A DNA stretch of 64,000 nt, from positions 367,950 to 431,949 of the forward strand of contig JAJVIK010000004.1 of assembly GCA_022072055.1 (NCBI GenBank), written 5' to 3'. The stretch is from a bacterium (GTDB lineage: Bacteria; Hinthialibacterota; Hinthialibacteria; OLB16). The position numbers and the translations under genes are program-made. The notes below the pieces were generated by a model. It was not told the origin of the DNA and did no database searches. It saw only the letters and a program-made list of their open reading frames with translations. Shown piece by piece: positions 1 through 6,710 of the stretch. Positions within the stretch are counted from its first letter, which is position 1. Every line of letters starts with the position of its first letter.

Positions 1-1188
1 GAGGAACGAGGTGGCGGCGGAGAGTCCCCATAAGGGATGGAGGGATTCGACAAATGGGTGTTGAACCCCATCGCGGGAAAGCCGACACAGTCCCGCGCGC
101 TGAAGGAGGTAGGGAATGATAGTCGCCATCGCCACAAGCAGCAGGAGCAGGCCGACCGCGCCCATGTCGGCCATCACCTCCAGGAAAAGGTTGTGGGGGT
201 AGAGGGTCTGGTGAGGGGTCAGCTCCCGGAAACGGGGGTAATTGGAGCCATATCCTCCGACACCCTGGCCGAGGAGGGGAGCTTCTCGGATCATTCGTGC
301 GGCGGCCTTCCAGTAGATCAGGCGTGCATGCACGGTTTCGGAACGCCCGAGCATCTCACGGCCGCCGGGTGAAACGGCGAGCAATCCCCCCAGCAGCAGC
401 ACCCCAACCAAGGCCCCAATAAGCAGGTGTCCCCGCCAAACCCGCGAGCGAAGCATCCAGATTCCGATTCCCCCGATCAGGCCGAGCAGCGGAGTGCGCG
501 ATCGGGTTCCCCAGAGGACATAGACCTGAACCCCGGCGGAGAGGATCAGGCCGAATGTGAACAGGCGAGGCCCACCGGTCTTGCGGATCTCATGGACGAG
601 CACGGGCAGCGAGAGCAGCGAAAGGGTGAGAAACAGCCCCAGGTCGATGGGATTCCCGAATGGAAAATGGAGCCGTCCCTGCGCTGCGGCATGGAGAATG
701 GCCTGTTTGAAATCCTCCTCGATGACCTGACTCTGGATCGCTTTCTCGATTTCCTCGAGGGGCGTCTGCCAGCCGGGGTTGAATGCGGCGATGAAGCTCG
801 CGCAAGCCCACAATGCCAGGCAAACCTTGAGGGGAAAGCGGGGATTCCCTTTGGCCTGGTTCGCGGCCACCCATCCGAGGGCGGCGGACAGCCCCCAGAC
901 CTCGAGGAGTCCGAAGGCGCGATCCCAATCCGGCGCGCGAAACGCGGAGATCACGACCCATGCCGCAAGGGCGACAAGCTGCCACCGCGGACGGGGCGCA
1001 CGTGGCGGAGGAGAAATCGAAAAGGCATGCGCAAGGAGAATCAGAAAGGCCAAACCGGTCAGGGCCAGGGGAAAGCCCACCCACCACCCGGCGAGTGTTT
1101 CGCGAAAGGGAAGCGCCACGAGCAGGAAGAGCAGCGCTCGCCCCTCGACTTGCGTGAGCCAACCTCCGCGCGTTGATTCCTCGGGCAT
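1..1188 (-). CDS. O-antigen ligase family membrane protein (3' end outside window)
   Basis: The minus-strand frame is open from an ATG at 1188 to the window edge (396 codons), so the C-terminus is missing. The translation is strongly hydrophobic with many membrane segments. It carries the Wzy_C/O-antigen ligase signature: a long periplasmic-loop region, then GVGGYGSNYPRFRELTPH and YPHNLFLEVMADMGAVGLLL, the usual H-N-x-F-L-E motif before a membrane helix. Members of this family polymerise or ligate surface polysaccharide, or glycosylate proteins, at the outer face of the inner membrane. The exact substrate cannot be read from sequence. No clear Shine-Dalgarno precedes the ATG, and the frame stays open for some distance upstream, so the start is approximate. 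It lies downstream of a terminator and is probably its own transcription unit. Confidence 0.85.
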   Translation of the reverse strand, partial: MPEESTRGGWLTQVEGRALLFLLVALPFRETLAGWWVGFPLALTGLAFLILLAHAFSISPPPRAPRPRWQLVALAAWVVISAFRAPDWDRAFGLLEVWGLSAALGWVAANQAKGNPRFPLKVCLALWACASFIAAFNPGWQTPLEEIEKAIQSQVIEEDFKQAILHAAAQGRLHFPFGNPIDLGLFLTLSLLSLPVLVHEIRKTGGPRLFTFGLILSAGVQVYVLWGTRSRTPLLGLIGGIGIWMLRSRVWRGHLLIGALVGVLLLGGLLAVSPGGREMLGRSETVHARLIYWKAAARMIREAPLLGQGVGGYGSNYPRFRELTPHQTLYPHNLFLEVMADMGAVGLLLLLVAMATIIPYLLQRAGLCRLSRDGVQHPFVESLHPLWGLSAATSFL

Positions 1189-1239
1189 GGGAGAACAGGA
1201 AATTAGTCGAAACTCGTGGAGCGAACAACTTGCGGATGC

Positions 1240-1274
1240 AAAAAAAGAAGCCCCCGGGGTGGGCAACCCGGGGG
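1240..1274 (-). terminator. Rho-independent terminator
   Basis: On the minus strand, CCCCCGGG (1267-1274) and its complement at 1251-1258 form a perfect 8-bp GC stem, followed after two bases by a run of seven T residues (1240-1246). It sits 102 bases past the stop of the small secreted gene at 1377-1706 and ends that transcript before the O-antigen ligase gene. Confidence 0.8.
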
Positions 1275-1376
1275 TGTAAGATCCTCGAATTACGTCCCGA
1301 GGAAGGACGGGGTAACTGGGCTACTTTGGCTCTCGCGTATCTGTTGCCATCGGTTCCACCGACGGTCGTTGGTTTC

Positions 1377-1706
1377 TCACCAAGCGGGTCTGGTCTCCGG
1401 GTAGGCCAGGGTCAGCTCACGAAACCGGGAGTGGTACGCCGCGCGGTAATCCGGGTGGGCCGAGGTGAAGTACGGCCAACCATCCGGGGTGACCGAATAG
1501 GCCTGGACCGGCATGGGGGCGTATGGATTGACCACAATGCCGCGCGTGGGGATGTAGACCGGGTCGGCCTGAACCCGCGCGATTCCAGTGTGGTACCCCG
1601 GGCCGATGGGAACCGACCACCCGAACGAGGCGGAGGGGAGCATGAGGAGGATCGCCAGCGCGGCAAAGGTGGCGACCGTGATGGATTTCCAGAATGTTCC
1701 TTGCAT
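1377..1706 (-). CDS. Small secreted protein of unknown function
   Basis: A 109-residue protein starts at the ATG at 1706, chosen because AAGGAGA lies at ideal spacing upstream. Longer in-frame starts lack a ribosome site. Residues 1-28 form a classical signal peptide (basic start, long Ala/Leu core, SASFGW cleavage region). The mature part of about 80 residues is rich in Pro and Tyr, with no family I recognise. It is likely exported to the periplasm or cell surface. A terminator follows, so it appears monocistronic. The 389-base gap to the next gene (1707-2095, transcribed the other way) has no further ORF I can support and should hold both divergent promoters, but I saw no convincing hexamers. 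Confidence 0.7.
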   Translation of the reverse strand: MQGTFWKSITVATFAALAILLMLPSASFGWSVPIGPGYHTGIARVQADPVYIPTRGIVVNPYAPMPVQAYSVTPDGWPYFTSAHPDYRAAYHSRFRELTLAYPETRPAW

Positions 1707-2095
1707 GGCGAGCTCTCCTTGATTCCTTGGCATCCCACACCGGCCGACGCCGGACGATTCCGAGTAGAGCAGAGGGTGTGCCAAGGGATGCAGCAGGGGC
1801 CGAAGGGACCGTAGACGGGTCTTCTTAATGCATGCAACCAACTGATCTCACTGATTTTACACGGACTCCCTTGCCCGCCGAGGAATCGCGGTCCTTGGTG
1901 TGCACTTCCTGCGCTGGGGGTGCTGCTGATATCGACACGGCATGGGGATATATCCGGATGATATGAAATCTTGAGGACCGAACGAGAGAACTCCTGGCGT
2001 GCCCAGGGAAACGTGTTGCAAGAACCCATGGGCCGGGGGATGATGCCGCCGAGGGGAGGCCCCCTCTTGTTGCTCGACGGAAGGAAGTGTTTGAA

Positions 2096-3340
2096 ATGTC
2101 GATCAGATTCCTGGCGTGTGTCCTTGTGGTTTGCCTGACCGCCCCGTGCTTCGCGCTCAAGGTGGTCACCAACAACTCACCGATCTATGACTCCCCGCCC
2201 AAACTGGTGAGCGAGATTTCCAACGGACGTCTCGAAACCGTGGGGGAGGGGGATGACCTGATTCAGATCGTGCATGTGTGGGGGACCCCGTATGAGCGGG
2301 GATATGCGCAGGGGACTCTTCTCAAGAAGGAGATCGGCACCCAGCTGGTCCGGATTGGGGAGGCAATGGTCAAGGAAATGGGCGGGGATATGAGCCTGCT
2401 CGATCAGGTGTGGGAGTCGGTCAAACCCCATGTGGCCGAGTACTTCCTCGAAGAGCTGCGGGGGGTGGCCGATGGGGCGGGGCTTGATCTTCAGGCGCTG
2501 ATCCGCTCGAACATGATCGGCGAGGCCAGCGAATGGCACTGCTCCTTGTTCGGGGCCTGGGGCAAGGCCACCCAAAGCAGCGGGCATCTGTTGCAGCTGC
2601 GCTCGCTCGACTACGCGGTCAACGCGGGGATTCAGAAGTACCCGGTCATCACCGTTCATCATCCGAACGCCGGAGAGGGCCATCCCTTCGCCAACATCGG
2701 CTGGGCGGGCGTGGTCGGGGCGGTGACCGGAATCAGTTCCGAGCGCCTGGCCATCAGCGAGATCGGGGATGACTACGACAAGGCCAACGATTCCTTTGAT
2801 GGGATCCCCTTCACCTTCCTCCTGCGCGACATCCTTCAGTTCGACAAGTCGCTGGAGGAGGCCACGGACCGAATCCGGAACGCGAAGCGGACCACCTCGC
2901 TGATGTACGCGGTGGGGGATGGCGAGCTGGGTCGGGTGCGGAGTTTTCAAACCTCCCGGACCCTGTGCAATGTGTTCGACCCTGAAAACCTCGAGCCGCT
3001 GACTGAAGCTCACCCGAGAATCGACGATATTGTCTATTGGGGGATGAGCTGGAATGTCCCCGCTTTTGATGGCCCCCTGCATGAGATGCTCAAGAAGCAT
3101 TACGGGAGCCTTTCCGGGGAGGTCACGGTTCGTGAGATTCTTCCCACTGTGCGCACGGGGAACCTGCAGGTGGCCGTGTATGACCTCACCGATATGGTGG
3201 TCTGGACCGCCAACGCGGGGGCGGATGGAGAGGCGGGGCCGTTGAATGCCTATGAGCGCTCCTTTGTCAAATTGGACATGAAGCGGCTCTTCAGCCAGGA
3301 GCGGCCCACGCCGAAACAGAAGACGGCGGATAAAAATTGA
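2096..3340 (+). CDS. Secreted C45-type autoproteolytic acyltransferase/hydrolase
   Basis: The 414-residue protein has a signal peptide (residues 1-20, ending CFA). The N-terminal motif GTPYERGYAQG and the later SEWHCSLFGAWGKATQSSG stretch match the peptidase C45 / acyl-CoA:6-APA acyltransferase-like Ntn-hydrolase family. These proteins cleave themselves just before a Cys that becomes the N-terminal nucleophile, here most likely the Cys at about residue 149. The family hydrolyses or transfers amide-linked acyl groups, and the substrate here is unknown. ATG 2096 is preferred over GTG 2087 because GGAAGGAAG then sits at normal spacing. The downstream lipoprotein-like gene has its own promoter overlapping this stop codon. 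Confidence 0.75.
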   Translation: MSIRFLACVLVVCLTAPCFALKVVTNNSPIYDSPPKLVSEISNGRLETVGEGDDLIQIVHVWGTPYERGYAQGTLLKKEIGTQLVRIGEAMVKEMGGDMSLLDQVWESVKPHVAEYFLEELRGVADGAGLDLQALIRSNMIGEASEWHCSLFGAWGKATQSSGHLLQLRSLDYAVNAGIQKYPVITVHHPNAGEGHPFANIGWAGVVGAVTGISSERLAISEIGDDYDKANDSFDGIPFTFLLRDILQFDKSLEEATDRIRNAKRTTSLMYAVGDGELGRVRSFQTSRTLCNVFDPENLEPLTEAHPRIDDIVYWGMSWNVPAFDGPLHEMLKKHYGSLSGEVTVREILPTVRTGNLQVAVYDLTDMVVWTANAGADGEAGPLNAYERSFVKLDMKRLFSQERPTPKQKTADKN

Positions 3341-3365
3341 CGGGAATCTCAAGATTGTCTAGAAT
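3337..3365 (+). promoter_or_regulatory. Sigma-70-type promoter
   Basis: TTGACG (3337-3342), a 17-base spacer and TAGAAT (3360-3365) each match consensus at five of six positions. The -35 box overlaps the stop codon of the preceding gene. It would start transcription near 3372 and serve the gene at 3430. Confidence 0.65.
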
Positions 3366-3429
3366 GAACAGGATAGAGCCGGGTCTGTCCCGGACCTGCT
3401 TGGAGAGAATGGTCGGAGGATGGTCAACC

Positions 3430-4173
3430 ATGAGAGCACCGCGCACACTGCCTGTGGTCCTGATTCTGGCGCTCGCGGGGGCGAGCTGCCCGGCGGTGGA
3501 CATTGTCTATCTGAAGTCGGGCAGCACGCTTGTCGCCGATTCGCACAAGGAGGTGGAGGAGCGCGTGGAGGTGGTGCTCCAATCGGGCGCCAAGGTGGTG
3601 ATTGAGCAGCGGGATATTGACCGGATTGTGCATGAGACCGCTCCGCCGATTCAGTTGACCATGATTGAGCGCGACCCGGAGAAGCTCCTTCCGGACACCA
3701 CGGACCCGCTGGATTGGTGGTTGGACGCGCGGAACCCGGTGGACAACGAATCGGCGAGGCTGTTCCTTTCCATGCAGGAGCAGATCGCGCGCGGCGAGAC
3801 CAAACCGCTGGCGCGGACCCTTTCGGATGTCAAACTGGCCCGTAAGAGCCGTGTGCGGACGATTGAGTTCGCTGGGCTGACTTTGCACCTTGGGATGGAC
3901 ATGCAGTATCACGACGAGCCGGGGATGACCTTTGAGCAGGCCTTCAACCGGTTCGTGGCCCTGGAGAAGGTTCCCAACGCGCGGGAAGTGGTGAATTTCA
4001 TCGGCGATGTGCGCCGTTCGGCGTTTGATCGTCGCAAGGAGGAGATCATCCGCTCGGCGATTCAGCTCCGCGACCGTCTCGACCCGGATTACAATCGTCG
4101 ACTCCAAGAGATCGAGAGCCGCCCCGCGCAAGCCACCGCTCAAAGCGCGTCGCTGCCTGCGGTGGGTCAATAA
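3430..4173 (+). CDS. Secreted hypothetical protein
   Basis: The 247-residue protein starts at ATG 3430 with GGAGGA nine bases upstream. Residues 1-20 are a hydrophobic export signal ending in LAGASCPA, which could be a lipobox-like or ordinary signal peptidase site. A beta-rich segment follows (VYLKSGSTLVADSHKEVEER), resembling the short secreted domain with an xLxxGxxLxGxV pattern seen in planctomycete-type proteins. The rest is charged and mostly helical. I do not recognise an enzymatic motif. A good promoter directly upstream makes this an independent unit. Confidence 0.65.
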   Translation: MRAPRTLPVVLILALAGASCPAVDIVYLKSGSTLVADSHKEVEERVEVVLQSGAKVVIEQRDIDRIVHETAPPIQLTMIERDPEKLLPDTTDPLDWWLDARNPVDNESARLFLSMQEQIARGETKPLARTLSDVKLARKSRVRTIEFAGLTLHLGMDMQYHDEPGMTFEQAFNRFVALEKVPNAREVVNFIGDVRRSAFDRRKEEIIRSAIQLRDRLDPDYNRRLQEIESRPAQATAQSASLPAVGQ

Positions 4174-4184
4174 GGGATTAGGTC

Positions 4185-5105
4185 CTACCCCACCCTCTTC
4201 ACCAGTTCGATCACCCGGTCTCGTGTCCCGAAACGTGTGCCCGGAAGCTCCACCGCGGCGGCGGAGGCGGCGATCCCCCAGCGCATGGCGTTTTCCCAAT
4301 CCCCTTCCTTTTCCCCCCAGGCGGTGACCAAGCCCGCGAGAAACGCATCCCCCGCCCCGACAGTCCCCTCGACCTCCACCTTGAGCGCCCCCACCCGGAA
4401 GAAACGACGCTTCGTGGTCCATAGAAGCGCCCCCGCCGCGCGGTCGGTCACCACGAGGTGCGATTGAATCGACTCGCGGTTCTGAAGGGCCACGAACACT
4501 TCGTTCAGCGAAACCATTGAAAGGCCGTACCAATCGTTGAACTCCTCCCGGTTGATCTTGACCAGGAACGGATTGCACTTGGCGACTTGGATCAGGCCCG
4601 GACCGGCCATGTCCACAATCAGCTTGGAGTCTGAGGATTGAACCACTCCCGACAGGTCGCTCCACCATGAGAACGGGATCCCGCGCAGGGTGCTCCCGGC
4701 CAGGATCACCGTGTCGCCGGGCTGGAGCTTCCTCCGGAGCCGCTCCAGGAATTCCGCGCAGGCTTTTTCCTCGAACTCAAGTCCCGCGAAGTTGAGGTCG
4801 GTCTGGTGACGTTGCGCCTCCTCGAAGATCTTGATGTTCTGACGGGTCTCGCCCGCGAGCTCAACGACCTCGATGGGGATATCCTCCCGTCCGGCGAGGT
4901 CCAGCCAGCGTTTCCCGCGCACCCCCCCGAGAAACGCCCACGAGGTCACCGGCACTCCGAGCTGATGGAGCGCGCGGGCCACATTCATCCCCTTGCCTCC
5001 GGCATCCTCCAACGGCTCGGCGAGCTGGTGGGCCTCCCCATGCTGGAGACGGTTGACCCGCACGGTGAGATCAATGCTGGGGTTCAGGGTGATGGTGTGA
5101 ATCAT
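4185..5105 (-). CDS. PfkB-family 1-phosphofructokinase-like kinase
   Basis: The 306-residue protein has the FruK/LacC-type opening MIHTITLNPSIDLT, the substrate-binding GGKGMNVARAL motif near residue 37 and the catalytic GTVGAGDAFLAG signature near residue 250, where the Asp is the base. The family phosphorylates fructose 1-phosphate or tagatose 6-phosphate at the other end of the sugar using ATP. The exact sugar cannot be fixed from sequence, and no PTS gene is nearby. The start overlaps the stop of the upstream methyltransferase (ATGA), so the two are translationally coupled. Confidence 0.85.
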   Translation of the reverse strand: MIHTITLNPSIDLTVRVNRLQHGEAHQLAEPLEDAGGKGMNVARALHQLGVPVTSWAFLGGVRGKRWLDLAGREDIPIEVVELAGETRQNIKIFEEAQRHQTDLNFAGLEFEEKACAEFLERLRRKLQPGDTVILAGSTLRGIPFSWWSDLSGVVQSSDSKLIVDMAGPGLIQVAKCNPFLVKINREEFNDWYGLSMVSLNEVFVALQNRESIQSHLVVTDRAAGALLWTTKRRFFRVGALKVEVEGTVGAGDAFLAGLVTAWGEKEGDWENAMRWGIAASAAAVELPGTRFGTRDRVIELVKRVG

Positions 5106-6103
5106 GGTCTATCCTTGATGGCCACGGCCCAGAGAGCATTGCCCAAGTCGCAAAGGGAAAGAAGCCTCCCCACGGGCCTCATCAACGCTCTCCGGAGCGG
5201 ACCATCGACCGCCCCGCCGCCGACGGTTTCAATCCGCGCGGACTTGAACCCGCACAGTTCCAACACAAGGCGCAGGCTACGCGGGGAATGAATCAGGAAA
5301 TGCTCCTCCGGGGCAAGCTGCTCCCAGCGCGCCCCTTGGAGTCTCCTCCGAATCGAGCGGGCGTTGGGGGTCTGAAGGAAGAGGAGCCCTCCCGGGGCGA
5401 GCCACTCGGCGGCTGTCGTGGGAAGCACAAACGGATCGGGGAGGTGCTCGATCACATCCAGGGCGACAACAGCCTGGTACGGGCGATGGACAAGGCGAGG
5501 CTCTGCCTCCTCCAAGGCGCAAGGGTGGACTCGAACCTCCGCAGGCAGCCGGGCGCGGGCATGGGCATGAAGGGGTCCGGAAGGCTCAATGCCCTCCACG
5601 GTCCAGCCCTGGGCGTGTAGGCGTGTAAGCAACCCGCCCGCCCCGCAGCCGATTTCGAGCAGAGTTCCATGACCTGGGGAGCGTGAGCCCCCGGCCGTTG
5701 GCGCTGGCGCGTGAATCCCTTCTCGCGCCGGGTCCATGGGGATCGGAGTCCCTGGGCCTTCCAGTGCCGAGAAATGATTCTCGGCACAGCGAGGGATTAC
5801 GGGGTCGCTGGCGCATGAGTCCCTTCTCGCGCCGGCTGCCGGGGATGAGCCGCTCACGGTCAGGATGCGCCTCGAAATCTCCGCATAATAGGGCCCGCGC
5901 CTGCTCTCCTCGGCCAGCAAGCGGTCCGGGGAGGAGTTGGCTTCCTCATAGGCCGCGTTCGGGGCGGCAATCTCCCGCCAATCCGACCGGAAAAGCAGGC
6001 CGCAAGCAGGGCACTCGACCAAATCCGGGAGACCCGGGTAGGGAACATTCGCATCTCCGCCCTCGCAAACCGGGCAGCGCGGGTGTTGAATGGGCGTGGT
6101 CAT
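5102..6103 (-). CDS. SAM-dependent methyltransferase with zinc-ribbon N-terminus and repeat-derived insert
   Basis: The 333-residue protein starts at ATG 6103, preceded by AGAAGGGAA. The N-terminus has two Cys pairs (CPVCEGG and ECPACGLLF) typical of a zinc ribbon in class I methyltransferases acting on small metabolites, sugars or lipids. The SAM site is LLEIGCGAGGLL, followed by the acidic GIEPS strand end and VVALDVIEHLPDP. Between the ribbon and the SAM motif lies an insert of about 60 residues, rich in Pro, Gly, Arg and Ala. It is encoded by three consecutive 24-nt hairpin repeats (5706-5833), and the family normally has a short linker there. It is coupled to the downstream kinase by an ATGA overlap. 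Confidence 0.82.
   Translation of the reverse strand: MTTPIQHPRCPVCEGGDANVPYPGLPDLVECPACGLLFRSDWREIAAPNAAYEEANSSPDRLLAEESRRGPYYAEISRRILTVSGSSPAAGARRDSCASDPVIPRCAENHFSALEGPGTPIPMDPAREGIHAPAPTAGGSRSPGHGTLLEIGCGAGGLLTRLHAQGWTVEGIEPSGPLHAHARARLPAEVRVHPCALEEAEPRLVHRPYQAVVALDVIEHLPDPFVLPTTAAEWLAPGGLLFLQTPNARSIRRRLQGARWEQLAPEEHFLIHSPRSLRLVLELCGFKSARIETVGGGAVDGPLRRALMRPVGRLLSLCDLGNALWAVAIKDRP
5706..5729. repeat. 24-nt coding-region hairpin, copy R2
   Basis: Same-family hairpin: 10-bp stem (one mismatch) and 4-nt loop, with plus-strand core GAATCCCTTCTC flanked by GGCGC and GCGCC arms. It lies inside the methyltransferase gene. With copy R5 in opposite orientation 34 bases away it forms an inverted pair 82 nt long. 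Confidence 0.75.
5764..5787. repeat. 24-nt coding-region hairpin, copy R5
   Basis: Perfect 10-bp stem GTGCCGAGAA / TTCTCGGCAC with loop ATGA. It keeps the GAGAA-loop-TTCTC core of the other copies, while the outer stem changes from GGCGC/GCGCC to GTGCC/GGCAC with pairing preserved. Confidence 0.75.
5810..5833. repeat. 24-nt coding-region hairpin, copy R1
   Basis: Nearly the same sequence as R2 (two substitutions) in the same orientation, but read in a different frame of the methyltransferase gene. The 22-base spacer to R5 itself begins AGCGA and ends TCGCT, so it can also pair. Confidence 0.75.
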
Positions 6104-6168
6104 TTTCCCTTCTAAGAAACACAGCGGAGCGGCGTTGTATAGGTGAACGCCTCCGAAATGGAGCTCGC

Positions 6169-6696
6169 ATGCGAGGAACCAAAGCCGCACTCAACGGGGA
6201 ATGGGTCCGAAGGGTCCTCAAGGAACACGAGGCCCCCCTGCTGCGCTATGCCGCGCGGCTTTCGGGGAACCTCGAATCCGCCCGCGACCTGGTGCAAGAC
6301 ACCTTTCTCCGTCTTTGTTCCGAAGACCCCGAACAGCTGGGGGAGCGTGTGGCCCCCTGGCTCTACCGGGTTTGCCGGAGCCGCGCGGTGGATGCGTTCA
6401 GGAAGGAGCATCGCATGAAACCGCTCGAAGACGCCGCGCTGGAGATGCTGGAAAGCGCGGCCCCAACACCCATCGAGGCCTTGGACCGGCGGGAAACCGA
6501 ATCCCTGGTCCTCAAGGCGCTGAGCGCCCTCCCCAAGAACCAGCAAGAGGTGATCCGCCTCAAGTTCCAGGAGGGGTTCAGCTACCGCGAAATCAGCGAA
6601 GTCACCGGCCATTCCGTGAGCAATGTCGGATTCCTGATCCACGCCGGAATGAAGACCCTGCGCCAACGCCTCGCCGGAAGCCCGGCGGGGGTGTGA
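6169..6696 (+). CDS. ECF-type RNA polymerase sigma factor
   Basis: The 175-residue protein starts at ATG 6169 behind GGAGCT. Region 2 (LLRYAARLSGNLESARDLVQDTFLRL and the WLYRVCRSRAVDAFRKEHR segment) and region 4 (LPKNQQEVIRLKFQEGFSYREISEV, then the recognition helix SVSNVGFLIHAGMKTLRQ) are in the usual order and length for an extracytoplasmic-function sigma factor. It directs RNA polymerase to a stress or envelope regulon. The next gene, 14 bases downstream, encodes a membrane protein whose cytoplasmic N-terminus resembles an anti-sigma domain, so the two probably form a signalling pair. It is divergent from the methyltransferase, with a 65-base shared control region. Confidence 0.9.
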   Translation: MRGTKAALNGEWVRRVLKEHEAPLLRYAARLSGNLESARDLVQDTFLRLCSEDPEQLGERVAPWLYRVCRSRAVDAFRKEHRMKPLEDAALEMLESAAPTPIEALDRRETESLVLKALSALPKNQQEVIRLKFQEGFSYREISEVTGHSVSNVGFLIHAGMKTLRQRLAGSPAGV

Positions 6697-6710
6697 AGGA
6701 GAACACGACC